Assembly: GCF_026107455.2 (NCBI RefSeq)
Contig: NZ_JAPCHY010000003.1
Span: forward strand, 124,001-188,000
Direction of reading: 5' to 3'
Source of the DNA: Xanthomonas chitinilytica
Lineage (GTDB): Bacteria > Pseudomonadota > Gammaproteobacteria > Xanthomonadales > Xanthomonadaceae
DNA length: 64,000 nt
Shown: in pieces, positions 46,813 to 57,964 of the stretch
Layout of the letters: every line of letters starts with the position of its first letter
How positions within the stretch are numbered: the first letter of the stretch is position 1
The notes under the pieces: model-generated
The model's input: the letters and a program-made list of their open reading frames with translations, nothing else
Told to the model about the DNA's origin: nothing
Database searches by the model: none
Program-made: the position numbers and the translations under genes

Positions 46813-47351
46813 GGTGCGCTGGTTCCCTGGTAGGTGGCGGCATCGCCGGCGGTCTGGAACAGCAGGCTGCCGCGCAACGTCAGCGTCAGCGGCGCGGCCT
46901 TCCGGTCGACGCTGTCCGGCGGGTCGAACAGGCCTTCCTCGGGATGGGAGACGGACAGTTCGAACGCCTCGGCACCGAACATGCGGTCGTGGGCGCGCTG
47001 CACGGTGGCGAGCAGCGGCAGGGCATCCTCGCGGCTCATCTGGCTCTGCCGCAGGTTGATCAGGCGCTCGCCCCAGGCCTCCGGCGACAGCCCGTGGGAA
47101 CGGGCTTCGGCCAGCAGCTGGCGCGCCCCCTCGGCATGATCCACGCGCAGCTTCGTCTCCTGCTCGCGCACCCGCATTTCCGACAGCGACTGGTTGCGGT
47201 CGCCCAGCCGCTGGTAGGCATCGGCCAGGGCAGAGCGCGCGTTGACGAACCAGATCGCCGCCACCACCAGCGTGGCCAGGGTGACGGCGAACAGCAGCAG
47301 CGAGGTGCGCCGCGATTGGCGCAGCCGCGCAAGCAGGACGGAGGGCATCAT
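46809..47351 (-). CDS. Pilus assembly protein, PilO/GspM/MshJ-like
   Basis: This 180-residue protein has one membrane helix (SLLLFAVTLATLVVAAIWFV), a coiled coil (LADAYQRLGDRNQSLSEMRV, then EQETKLRVDHAEGARQLLAE), and a small ferredoxin-like C-terminal domain (LPLLATVQRAHDRMFGAEAF, LTLTLRGSLLFQ). That is the PilO/GspM plan, and its partner is expected to be the neighbouring MshI-like protein. The start is ATG at 47351 or the second ATG three bases later. It follows the pilin gene by four bases. Confidence 0.65.
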   Translation of the reverse strand: MMPSVLLARLRQSRRTSLLLFAVTLATLVVAAIWFVNARSALADAYQRLGDRNQSLSEMRVREQETKLRVDHAEGARQLLAEARSHGLSPEAWGERLINLRQSQMSREDALPLLATVQRAHDRMFGAEAFELSVSHPEEGLFDPPDSVDRKAAPLTLTLRGSLLFQTAGDAATYQGTSAP

Positions 47352-47355
47352 CGGC

Positions 47356-48180
47356 TTACTGGTTCATCTTGTAGTTGGCGACCACCGTCATCACTTGGTC
47401 GTCGTCGGTGGCGGTGCCGAAGGTCTGTCCGTCCGCGACGTTGGATGCCACCGAACCGGTGTTGTTGCCGCCCCATTCGTTGCCGATGCTGGCCGCCGTG
47501 GTTGCCCCGCCGGCGCCGGTGGCGGGACGGGTCTGGATGCCGTACTGGCGGAACGCGCCGTTGGCGGCATCGGCCTTGCCGTCGATCATCTGGTCCAGGG
47601 CGCGGGCCAGGTCGGGGGTGAGGCCGGTGATGATCATCGAGTTGCCCGACCCGTGCAGGCTGCCGGGCTTGTTCCAGCTGAAGCAGATGCGGATTTCCTG
47701 CGGATTGCCGTTGGTGTCCAGGTAGGCGTAGCGGTCTTCCTTGCCCTCGCCGCGACCGGGCGGCAGGGTGATGCCGGCGCGGCGCACCAAGTCGCGCAGG
47801 TCGAACGCGGCGTCGCCTTCCTTGGTGCGGTTGAGGCCGCTGGTGGTGGGCAGCGGGTCCGCACCGGAGCAGATCAGGCTGGGCTCCTGGGCATTGCTCA
47901 TGTCGCCGCCGGAGAAGCCGGTGGTGTAGTGGGCACCATTCACCATCAGCTGCGGAGCGGACTGGTTGTCGCCGATGGGTGCGCCGTAACGCTGATGGAA
48001 ACTGTTGTAGGCGACCACCCACTGGTCGACGAACTTCTGCTTGATGCGGGTGTATTCGGCGTTGCGCTGGACGTCGCGGCCGATCATCACCGCGCCCAGG
48101 ATGACGCCGATGATGACCAGGACGACGGCCATTTCGACCAGCGTGAAGCCGCCTTGCCGGCGATTGGATGGTGCTCGCAT
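47356..48180 (-). CDS. Prepilin-like protein, first gene of the operon (274 aa)
   Basis: The prepilin signal RRQGG/FTLVEMAVVLVIIGVILG is canonical. At 274 residues the protein is larger than a usual type IV pilin. It contains DTNGNPQEIRICF and TGLTPDLARALDQMIDGK, which recur in the 243-residue prepilin at 35682-36413. It is the first and probably best-translated gene of the operon, with AGGGG upstream of the ATG, so it is a candidate major pilin; that is inference. The 168 bases between it and ggt must hold two divergent promoters. Confidence 0.8.
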   Translation of the reverse strand: MRAPSNRRQGGFTLVEMAVVLVIIGVILGAVMIGRDVQRNAEYTRIKQKFVDQWVVAYNSFHQRYGAPIGDNQSAPQLMVNGAHYTTGFSGGDMSNAQEPSLICSGADPLPTTSGLNRTKEGDAAFDLRDLVRRAGITLPPGRGEGKEDRYAYLDTNGNPQEIRICFSWNKPGSLHGSGNSMIITGLTPDLARALDQMIDGKADAANGAFRQYGIQTRPATGAGGATTAASIGNEWGGNNTGSVASNVADGQTFGTATDDDQVMTVVANYKMNQ

Positions 48181-48348
48181 GAGTGAAACCCCTGTGGATG
48201 AACGGGCGCGCGCCGGTCGCGGAGACCGGGCGGACGGATTGCATCGACATCAATACCCCGCCAACGTAAGAGGCCCGTAAGAGCGCGCTGGTGTTCTTCG
48301 CCCCGGCATCGGTATCGTTGGGGTTTCCTCCGGCCGCAGCCCATCGCC

Positions 48349-50067
48349 ATGTCCCCGATCCGACGTACCTGCCTGCTTGCCTTGCCGTTGCTCGCGCTGT
48401 TCTGCGCCGCTGCCCCCGCCGCCGACCGCATCACCGGCCACGGCTTCGCCACCCGTTCGGAGGTGATCGCGCCGCACGCGATGGCCGCCACCTCGCACCC
48501 GTTGGCCACGCAGATCGCGTTGGATACGATGAAGTCCGGCGGTTCGGCCGTGGATGCGGCGATCGCCGCCAATGCCGCGCTCGGGCTGATGGAGCCGACC
48601 GGCAACGGCATCGGCGGCGACCTGTTCGCCATCGTCTGGGACCCGAAGACCAGCAAGCTCTACGGTTACAACGGTTCGGGGCGGTCGCCGAAATCGCTGA
48701 CGCTGGCCGAGTTCCAGCGCCGCGGGCTGAAGGAGATCCCCGCCCATGGCCCGCTGCCGGTGTCGGTGCCCGGCGCGGTCGACGGCTGGTTCGCATTGCA
48801 CGAGCGCTTCGGCCGCAAGCCGATGGCCGAGAACCTGGCGCCGACCATCCGCTACGCGCGCGAAGGCCATCCCGTGCACGAAGTGATCGCCTACTACTGG
48901 GACCGCTCGGTGCCGCGGCTGTCGCCGTACCCGGGCTTCAAGGAACAGTTCACCATCGACGGGCGCGCGCCGCGCAAGGGCGAGCTGTGGAAGAACCCGA
49001 ACCTGGCCGACACCCTGCAGAAGATCGCCGACGGCGGCCGCGACGCCTTCTACAAGGGCGAGATCGCCCGCACCATCGGCGACTATTTCAAGGCCAACGG
49101 CGGCTTCCTGGGCTACGAGGACATGGCCGCCCACGAAGGCGAGTGGGTCGAGCCGGTGAGCAGCAACTACCGCGGCTACGACGTGTGGGAGCTTCCGCCC
49201 AACAGCCAGGGCATCGCCGCGCTGCAGATCCTCAACGTGCTCGAAGGCTACGACTTCTCGAAGATCCCGTTCGGCTCGCCCGAGCACGTGCACCTGTTCG
49301 TCGAGGCCAAGAAGCTGGCCTTCGCCGATCGCGCGCGTTTCTACGCCGACCCGGCGTTCCAGCCGGCGCCGGTGGCGAAGCTGGTGTCGAAGGAATACGC
49401 CGCCGAGCGGCGCGCGCTGATCTCGATGGACAAGGCCTTGAAGGAAGTGCAGCCGGGCACGCCCAGGCAGCTGGAGGAGGGCGACACCATCTACCTGACG
49501 GTGGCCGACGCCGACGGCATGATGGTGTCGCTGATCCAGTCCAACTACCGCGGCATGGGCAGCGGCATGGCGCCGCCGGGACTGGGCTTCATCCTGCAGG
49601 ACCGCGGCGAGATGTTCGTGCTGCAGAAGGGCCATCCCAACGGCTACGCGCCGGGCAAGCGGCCGTTCCAGACCATCATCCCGGCCTTCGTCAGCAAGGA
49701 CGGACAGCCGTGGATCAGCTTCGGCGTGATGGGCGGGGCGATGCAGCCGCAGGGCCATGCGCAGATCGTGATGAACCTGATCGATTTCGGCATGAACCTG
49801 CAGGAGGCCGGCGATGCGCCGCGCATCCAGCACGAGGGCTCGACCGAGCCGACCGGGCAGGCCACCGCCATGCGCGACGGCGGCGAGGTGAATCTGGAAA
49901 CCGGCTTCCCGTACGAGACGGTGCGCGCGCTGATGCGCAAGGGCCACCGCGTGGTGTTCGCCGACGGCCCGTACGGCGGCTACCAGGCGATCATGCGCGA
50001 CCCGCAGACCGGCGTGTACTACGGCGCCTCGGAAAGCCGCAAGGACGGGCAGGCCGCCGGCTACTGA
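48349..50067 (+). CDS. ggt: Gamma-glutamyltransferase
   Basis: This 572-residue periplasmic N-terminal-nucleophile hydrolase has a signal peptide ending AAAPAADRI. GGSAVDAAIAANAALGLMEP, GNGIGGDLFAIVWD and SVPGAVDGWFALHERFG mark the large subunit. Autocleavage should occur before the threonine in EEGDTIYLTVADADGMMVSL, and ISFGVMGGAMQPQGHAQIVM lies in the small subunit. Family members split glutathione or other gamma-glutamyl compounds. The nucleophile context (DTIYLTV, not TTHYSV) places it in a GGT-like branch whose substrate may not be glutathione. Confidence 0.9.
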   Translation: MSPIRRTCLLALPLLALFCAAAPAADRITGHGFATRSEVIAPHAMAATSHPLATQIALDTMKSGGSAVDAAIAANAALGLMEPTGNGIGGDLFAIVWDPKTSKLYGYNGSGRSPKSLTLAEFQRRGLKEIPAHGPLPVSVPGAVDGWFALHERFGRKPMAENLAPTIRYAREGHPVHEVIAYYWDRSVPRLSPYPGFKEQFTIDGRAPRKGELWKNPNLADTLQKIADGGRDAFYKGEIARTIGDYFKANGGFLGYEDMAAHEGEWVEPVSSNYRGYDVWELPPNSQGIAALQILNVLEGYDFSKIPFGSPEHVHLFVEAKKLAFADRARFYADPAFQPAPVAKLVSKEYAAERRALISMDKALKEVQPGTPRQLEEGDTIYLTVADADGMMVSLIQSNYRGMGSGMAPPGLGFILQDRGEMFVLQKGHPNGYAPGKRPFQTIIPAFVSKDGQPWISFGVMGGAMQPQGHAQIVMNLIDFGMNLQEAGDAPRIQHEGSTEPTGQATAMRDGGEVNLETGFPYETVRALMRKGHRVVFADGPYGGYQAIMRDPQTGVYYGASESRKDGQAAGY

Positions 50068-50088
50068 GCCGGCCACCCGCATCGCCCA

Positions 50089-51666
50089 TCAGTCGCGGTC
50101 CAGTGCCCGTGCCGCTTCGGCGCGGGTCTGTTCCTGCGCCGCCGTCTCGCGTTCGATCCAGGCCTCGATCATGTGCCGCGCACGCTGCGCCTGGCGGCGC
50201 TGGCGGTTGTATTCCTGGTCCAGCACCCGGTACAGCGAGACCATCACCAGCGCCATCAGCAACGCGAACGGCAGCGCGGCGATGGTGATCATGCCCTGCA
50301 GCGCATCCAGCCCGCCGGCCAGCAGCAGCGCCGCGGCGATCAGCGCGATCGCCATGCCCCAGACCAGCTTGCGCGCCAGCGGCGGATCGCCGGCCTCGTC
50401 GGTGGACATGCTGGCCAACACCAGCACCGCCGAGTCGGCCGAGGTGACGAAGAAGATCATCAGCAGCAACAGCGCGATGCCGGACAGCAGCAGCGGCGCC
50501 GGCAGGCTGTCGAACAGGGTGAACAGCACGGTTTCGTAGCCGTTGCCCAGCGCCTGCACCAGATCGACGTGACCGAACAGCTGCGACCACAGTGCGGTGC
50601 CGCCGAACACCGAGAACCAGAAGAAGCCCAGCAGGGTCGGCGCCAGCACCACGCCGACGACGAACTCGCGCACGCTGCGGCCGCGCGAGATGCGGGCGAT
50701 GAACGCGCCGACGAACGGCGCCCAGGCGATCCACCACGCCCAGTAGAAGATGGTCCAGTCGGCGACCCAGGTGCTGCCGGAGAACGGCGACATGCGCAGG
50801 CTCATCGTCACCAGCTGGTTGAGGTAGGAGCCGAGCGTGGTGGTGAAGGTATCGAAGATGAAGCCGGTGGGGCCGAGCACCAGCACCGCCGCCAGCAGCA
50901 GCGCGGCCAGTGCCAGGTTGAAGTTGGACAGCCACTTGATGCCGCGGTGCACGCCGCTGGTGGTCGAGGCCATGTACAGCACGAAGGCGATGGCGATGAT
51001 GGTCATCTGCACCGGCACGCTGGCGGTGATGCCGAACACGCGCTGCAGGCCGGCGGCGATCTGGGTCGTGCCGAAGCCCAGCGTGGTGGCCACGCCGATG
51101 GCGGTGGCCACCACCGCGGCGATGTTGACCGCCTGGCCGATGACGCCGCGATGGTGGCGGCCGATCACCGGCTGCAGCATGTCGCTGACCAGGCCGCGGC
51201 CGTTGCGGTTGAACTGGAACCAGGCCATCGCCAGGCCGATCAGCGCGTAGATCGCCCACGGGTGCAGGCCCCAGTGGAAGAACGCGTAGCGCATCGAGGC
51301 GCGGGCCGCCTCCATGCTCTGCGGCGCCAGCCCTTCCGGCGGCTTGACGTAGTGGGAGACCGGCTCGGCCGCGCCCCAGAACACCAGGCCGATGCCCATG
51401 CCGGCGGCGAACAGCATCGACATCCAGCTGGCGCGGGAGAAGTCCGGCTCGGCGTCCTCGCCGCCGATGCGCAGGCCGGCGAAGCGGCCGAAGGCCAGGT
51501 ACAGCAGGAAGGCGAGGGCGAGGAAGACGACCAGCAGGTACATCCAGCCGGCGCCGCGGACGACCTCGGCCAGCACCGTCTGGATCACGTTGTTGAAGGG
51601 GCCGGGGGCGAAGCCGGCGATCAGCACCAGTACGGCGACCAGCGCGATGGAAACACGAAACACCAT
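50089..51666 (-). CDS. BCCT family (betaine/carnitine/choline) transporter
   Basis: This 525-residue protein has about twelve membrane helices. It carries the family's FAAGMGIGLVFWGAAEPVSH and the aromatic box FYWAWWIAWAPFVGAFIARI, with SRGRSVREFVVGVVLAPTLL next to it. BCCT proteins import quaternary ammonium compounds with sodium or protons, or exchange them, often for osmoprotection. The charged C-terminal tail (RQRRQAQRARHMIEAWIERE) could be osmosensory as in BetP. ATG at 51666 has GGAGAAG upstream. Substrate cannot be told. The gene converges on ggt. Confidence 0.9.
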   Translation of the reverse strand: MVFRVSIALVAVLVLIAGFAPGPFNNVIQTVLAEVVRGAGWMYLLVVFLALAFLLYLAFGRFAGLRIGGEDAEPDFSRASWMSMLFAAGMGIGLVFWGAAEPVSHYVKPPEGLAPQSMEAARASMRYAFFHWGLHPWAIYALIGLAMAWFQFNRNGRGLVSDMLQPVIGRHHRGVIGQAVNIAAVVATAIGVATTLGFGTTQIAAGLQRVFGITASVPVQMTIIAIAFVLYMASTTSGVHRGIKWLSNFNLALAALLLAAVLVLGPTGFIFDTFTTTLGSYLNQLVTMSLRMSPFSGSTWVADWTIFYWAWWIAWAPFVGAFIARISRGRSVREFVVGVVLAPTLLGFFWFSVFGGTALWSQLFGHVDLVQALGNGYETVLFTLFDSLPAPLLLSGIALLLLMIFFVTSADSAVLVLASMSTDEAGDPPLARKLVWGMAIALIAAALLLAGGLDALQGMITIAALPFALLMALVMVSLYRVLDQEYNRQRRQAQRARHMIEAWIERETAAQEQTRAEAARALDRD

Positions 51667-51897
51667 GGAGGAGCTTCTCCGATCAAGGGGGATGAGGGGA
51701 GCGAGCCTGGGCTTGCAAACGGCCGCCAGCGGCGCGAAGGCGATGGCTGGGGCAGCGATGCCGGTGCGACCGGCGGGGTAGGGCGGTCGGGACCGCACGA
51801 AGCTTGGGAATTTTACTGAACGGGGCGTCATGGTTCCGTTATGCGTGGCCCGCCGCGACGCATGGGCGAGCCCGCGCCTTTGTGGTCTAATGCCGCC

Positions 51898-54039
<2,142 letters not shown>

Positions 54040-54093
54040 ATCCCGCGGGCGGTCCGCTGGCCGGGGTGGGTGTTCTCCCGGCCTCTCCCCCGA

Positions 54094-54127
54094 TCGCGAC
54101 TGGTGGCCATAGGGCCACCAGTCGCGA
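54094..54127 (+). terminator. Hairpin downstream of thiC, related to the dispersed TCGCGAC repeat
   Basis: TCGCGACTGGTGGCC pairs perfectly over 15 bases with GGCCACCAGTCGCGA around a four-base loop. It is followed by GCTTTTCGG, a short T run. The TCGCGACTGG/CCAGTCGCGA part matches the dispersed repeat family seen at 735-800 and elsewhere, so a repeat copy may be serving as the thiC terminator. Confidence 0.65.
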
Positions 54128-54256
54128 GCTTTTCGGGCAGGTCCGGCAGACGTTCCTTCCGCGGATGGGCGATGGACTCCTTGTTCCCCCTGGTTTGACG
54201 CGGCGGCATGCAGGCGCGTGCTAGCGTGCTGCCGTCAACTGCCGCGGAGATCCGTC

Positions 54257-54841
54257 ATGTCGCCTGCCAAGGTCGTTTTCCGGCTGTTCCTGCTGATCCT
54301 GGTCTGCCTGCCGGCAGCCTGCGCCACCGGGCCACGCATCAGTGCCGAAGCGGACCCGAGCGCCGACTTCCAGCGCTACCGCAGTTTCGCCTTCTATGAC
54401 CCGTTGGCCATCGAACAGCACGGCTACAGCACCATCACCAGCAATCGCATCCGGGCGGCGGTGACGGCGCAGATGGAGGCGCGCGGCTACGTGTTCGACG
54501 AGGCCGATCCCGACCTGTGGGTCAACATCAATGCCTATCTGCAGGAGAAGACCAGCGTCACTTCCATGCCGGAAGTGGACTACGGCTACTACTACAGCTA
54601 CCGGGCGCGTTCCTACGTCGCCGTGCCGTACTGGCGCGACCGCACCGACGTGCGGAAGTACACCGAAGGGACGCTCAACGTGGACCTGGTCGACGTGAGC
54701 AAAAGGCAGCTGGTATGGGAAGGCATCGCGGTGGGAACCGTGGGGCGCCTCGATCCGCAGCGCCGGGACCAGAAGATCGACGAGGCGGTGGCCGGCATCT
54801 TCTCCCGCTTCCCCTATCGTGCCGGCACCGGCGGTCCGTGA
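54257..54841 (+). CDS. DUF4136-type lipoprotein
   Basis: This 194-residue protein has a lipoprotein signal (FRLFLLILVCLPAAC, Cys after LPAA). The mature part fits DUF4136: FQRYRSFAFYDP, RIRAAVTAQMEARGYVFDEA, DPDLWVNINAYLQEK, a tyrosine-rich stretch (YYYSYRARSYVAVPYW), GTLNVDLVDVSKRQLVWEGI, and AVAGIFSRFPY. The family is widespread in proteobacterial envelopes and has no settled function. It has its own upstream region after the thiC terminator. ATG at 54257 starts the signal peptide. Confidence 0.82.
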   Translation: MSPAKVVFRLFLLILVCLPAACATGPRISAEADPSADFQRYRSFAFYDPLAIEQHGYSTITSNRIRAAVTAQMEARGYVFDEADPDLWVNINAYLQEKTSVTSMPEVDYGYYYSYRARSYVAVPYWRDRTDVRKYTEGTLNVDLVDVSKRQLVWEGIAVGTVGRLDPQRRDQKIDEAVAGIFSRFPYRAGTGGP

Positions 54842-55512
54842 ATGATGTCTGCCGGACAGCGCTGCTTTCCGGGCTATTGGTGAAGTCTGGGCGGAAGGTT
54901 GCGGCGACATGACGCCCGGGTAGCTGCCGACCGCAGCTGCCTGCAGCCGGGCCGGACGCCTGTTCCGGGTTTGCCGGTGTGTTCCAGGTTGTCCGTGGCG
55001 TAGGTGCTTTCATCACGCGCGGGGCATGGACTGCCGCGTGCGCGTTTCCCGGTGGGCATCGGGAGATCTCGAACCGGCATTCGCATAGGGCGCTTTATCC
55101 AAGCTTCAGCTTGCTGTCTGCGCACGTGCCGGAAGACGGGTTCCATCACGACTGCGGACGGGCGTGAAGCCCGGCTGGAGCGGCCTGCAGGTGCGATGTG
55201 CATGGCGGCGTCCGGTGCGTGGTGGAGCGCGATGACGCTGGCAAGTCGTCGAAAAGCTGAATGCCAGATAAAAAAATCGCGCCCGAAGGCGCGAATCTTG
55301 TCGCAGTTTATGTGAATTCGTCGGCGAGAGAGAGCCTGATGTCGTCCACGCGGGGGCGCAGTTAACAGGTCATAGGCTAGTATTCGCGCGCTTCGAATTT
55401 TTTGCCTTTTGCGCTGATGCCTTTTGCGGATTGTGGCGGCTCGTCCTCGGGGCGGGTCGTGGCGAAACGGCACCGGTTTTTTTTGCGCTCCAGCGTTCAT
55501 GTTCCAGATGGA
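54842..55512. other. Intergenic region without a supportable gene
   Basis: About 670 bases lie between the DUF4136 gene and the membrane regulator. Composition is more AT-rich than elsewhere, especially at 55255-55460. Open frames here lack homology cues and ribosome-binding sites. It contains a hairpin with an A run on its left (55270-55294) and a T-rich stretch at 55399-55415, which may be part of the promoter for the next gene. Confidence 0.6.
55277..55294 (-). terminator. Minus-strand terminator-like hairpin with no obvious gene
   Basis: TCGCGCC pairs with GGCGCGA around CGAA. On the minus strand it is followed by seven T residues. It looks like a rho-independent terminator for a minus-strand transcript, but no coding gene is seen upstream of it on that strand. 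Confidence 0.55.
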
Positions 55513-57849
55513 ATGACCAGTATCGAAACAGAACAGCCGACATCCGACCGGGTACAGATCGGCGAATGCATGGTGGTGCTGTCGGCGCGCGAGGTCCATG
55601 TACCTGGCGCGCGGCGTCCGCGCCGACTCACGCCCAAGGCGCTGGGTGTGCTGATCGCGTTGATCCGCACGCCGGGGCGGGTGCTGACGCGCGATGAGCT
55701 GTTCGCCGAAGTGTGGCCGGATACGCTGCCCACCAACGATGTGCTGACACAGGCCGTCACCCAGCTGCGCAAGGCGTTCGCAACGGCGGACGGCGATGGC
55801 GGTACCGTCTATATCGAGACGATCGCCAAGACCGGTTATCGCCTGCTGGCGCCGGTGACTTGGCTGCGGGACGGCAGCGGAGGCGACGGCGAGGCTGCTG
55901 TCGAGGCCGGGAAAACACCCGATCCCATCATCGCGGAATCGACGGTTGTGGATATGCCTGCGCCGGAAGCATCAGCGGCGCGGATGTCGTCGATCCGGCG
56001 CAGGGTGCGCCGCTACGTGTTGATCGCCATCGGTGCGGTGCTGGTATGCAGCACGCTGGTGATGGCGCTGCTGCTGTTGCAGCGCGCACCACTCTCGGCC
56101 GCCGAGGCAGCCATCGACGAAGGTGTACGGGTGATCAGCAGTCCGGAGCGCCCCTACCGGCTGGTGACCGCCACCGCCGGTTTCGAGGTCTACCCGACGG
56201 TGTCGCCGGACGGTTCGCAGGTGGCCTATGCCGCCGAAGTACCGGGCCGCGAAGGCAGCGTTATCAAGTTCCAGACCACCGGCACCGCACCGGCACGCCG
56301 GTTGGCAACGCCGCCGGATGGTCATTCCGACCGGTTCCCGGCATGGTCGCCGGACGGACGCGAGATCGCGTTCGCCCGCTTCGGCCCGGAAGGAACATGC
56401 GAGGTGCTGATCGCCAGTGCCACCGGCGGTTCACTGCGGCGCGCCACACGCTGCGATGGCACCGACATGCTCAGCTTCGACTGGACCCCGGACGGGCACG
56501 GCCTGGTGTTCGGTTCGATGACCGGGGTCTACGCCAACCGCGGCATCCGCCGGCTGGACATCGCCACGGGGCGTTGGGAGCCGCTGCGCTACGCGGTGGG
56601 CGCCGACGATTTCGACTACGCGCCGCGCTATTCGCCCGATGGCCGCCGGATCGCGTTCGTGCGCAATCCGCAGCTGGGCGATCTGTGGTGGATGCCGGCC
56701 GAGGGCGGCGAGGCCGAAGCGCTGACCAACGACGCGGCGGAGATCCGTGGTTGGGCTTGGCAGCCGGACAGTCGCGGCATCGTCTTCGGCCGCCGTATCG
56801 ACAGCGAATCGCGCTTGTATCGACTGGATGTCGAGACCAGGACGCTGCGCGACCTGGGGGTGGACGATGCACAGATGCCGGCGGTCTCGCGTTCGCACAA
56901 TCTGCTGGCCTTCGTGCATCGGCGCCCGCAGTTCGGTCTGTACCGGATCGCGCTGGCGGATGCGTCGCAACCGCCGCAGGCGACCCGGTTGCTGGCGTCT
57001 TCCGGTCGCGACGGTCAACCAATGGTGGCCCCCGATGGACGGCAGCTGGTCTTTACTTCCGACCGTTCGGGCACCTTCTCGCTATGGTGGGTGGATCTGG
57101 AACAACCGGAGTCGGTGCGCCCGATCGAAGGAATACGGCCGGAGGCCCGGCAGGCGCCGGCCTGGTCGGCGGACAGCAGCCACTTGCTGGTGGTGGGGCG
57201 CGACGAGCATGGGGAGGCATCGATCCATGAGATCACGCCCGAAAGTGGCCAGGCCACGCGCCTGCCGGTGCCGTCGCGACAGCCGTTGCAGGTGCTGTAT
57301 GGAGCCGACGACAACCACCTGCTGGTGATCGAGCGCGATGAAGACGAGCGTACGCGGCTGGTGCTGTTCGACCGCGGCGCGACACCGTGGCGCGAGCTGG
57401 CGGCGATCGAGGGGGTTTCGCAGGCGCGTTACGACGCCACCGGCGAGCGGGTACTGTTCACCCGGCTGTCCGGCGGCGGCCTGTGGGCGGCCGATCCCTC
57501 GCTGGCGGAGAACAGTGTCCGGTCGCTGGATCCGCAGGTGCCGTCGCGCTGGCGCTACCGGACCTGGACAGTGATGCCGGGGGGCGAGGTGGGCTATCTA
57601 TCCACGCAGACGGACTGCGCCAGCGTATTCAGCCTTATCGGCAACGCGATGTCCGGGCGTTGCCTGGATGAGGATCGGCTCAGTTCCAGCAACGGTTTCA
57701 GCGCAGCGCCGGATGGCAGCGCCCTGTATGCCGCATTGGCGGTGGCCGATGGCACCGATATCGCGGTGATGGAGCTGCCGTCGGTCTCCCCGAAACAGCT
57801 GTTCGGCATCTCCAAGTTGTTGCCATTGCTGGAAAAAGACCCTTCGTGA
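55513..57849 (+). CDS. CadC/TolB-like membrane regulator: winged helix, one TM, beta-propeller
   Basis: This is a protein of about 778 residues. The N-terminal OmpR-type winged helix (PRRLTPKALGVLIALIRTPG, RVLTRDELFAEVWPDTLPTN, DVLTQAVTQLRKAF) has YIETIAKTGYRLLAPV as its last strand. A single membrane helix (YVLIAIGAVLVCSTLVMALL) follows at about residues 173-193. A periplasmic beta-propeller of WD40-like PD40 blades follows (PTVSPDGSQVAYAAEV, PAWSPDGREIAFARFG, PRYSPDGRRIAFVRNP). The layout suggests a one-component sensor that binds DNA from the membrane, as CadC does. ATG at 55513 is preferred; 55402 is possible. It lies upstream of the AraC/TonB receptor pair. Confidence 0.85.
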   Translation: MTSIETEQPTSDRVQIGECMVVLSAREVHVPGARRPRRLTPKALGVLIALIRTPGRVLTRDELFAEVWPDTLPTNDVLTQAVTQLRKAFATADGDGGTVYIETIAKTGYRLLAPVTWLRDGSGGDGEAAVEAGKTPDPIIAESTVVDMPAPEASAARMSSIRRRVRRYVLIAIGAVLVCSTLVMALLLLQRAPLSAAEAAIDEGVRVISSPERPYRLVTATAGFEVYPTVSPDGSQVAYAAEVPGREGSVIKFQTTGTAPARRLATPPDGHSDRFPAWSPDGREIAFARFGPEGTCEVLIASATGGSLRRATRCDGTDMLSFDWTPDGHGLVFGSMTGVYANRGIRRLDIATGRWEPLRYAVGADDFDYAPRYSPDGRRIAFVRNPQLGDLWWMPAEGGEAEALTNDAAEIRGWAWQPDSRGIVFGRRIDSESRLYRLDVETRTLRDLGVDDAQMPAVSRSHNLLAFVHRRPQFGLYRIALADASQPPQATRLLASSGRDGQPMVAPDGRQLVFTSDRSGTFSLWWVDLEQPESVRPIEGIRPEARQAPAWSADSSHLLVVGRDEHGEASIHEITPESGQATRLPVPSRQPLQVLYGADDNHLLVIERDEDERTRLVLFDRGATPWRELAAIEGVSQARYDATGERVLFTRLSGGGLWAADPSLAENSVRSLDPQVPSRWRYRTWTVMPGGEVGYLSTQTDCASVFSLIGNAMSGRCLDEDRLSSSNGFSAAPDGSALYAALAVADGTDIAVMELPSVSPKQLFGISKLLPLLEKDPS

Positions 57850-57920
57850 TTCCTTCGTTGCGGCCTCGGTGCGAATTCGTGGCTTTCTCGTGAAGACGTC
57901 CTGACCGCTGCTGCCCGATT

Positions 57921-57951
57921 TGGCAAAACCATCGGCCACTCATGGCAAAAC
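57921..57951 (+). promoter_or_regulatory. Direct repeats TGGCAAAAC upstream of the AraC-type gene
   Basis: TGGCAAAAC occurs at 57921-57929 and again at 57943-57951. The spacing of 22 bases, two helical turns, is the usual arrangement for an AraC-family dimer. The sites lie just before the preferred AraC start at 57965 and could serve autoregulation. A related TCGGCAAAG lies at 58814-58822, nearer the receptor gene. Confidence 0.4.
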
Positions 57952-57964
57952 GATGGTGTATGCA

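Noticed and set aside
48181..48348. Sigma-54-like promoter (TGGCGGGG...TTGATG) before the pilus operon
   Set aside because: The GG and GC elements are not spaced correctly for sigma-54, so no promoter class is claimed.
54874..55599. Minus-strand frame of 241 codons in the gene-free region
   Set aside because: It is Arg/His-rich with no ribosome-binding site and crosses a terminator-like hairpin.
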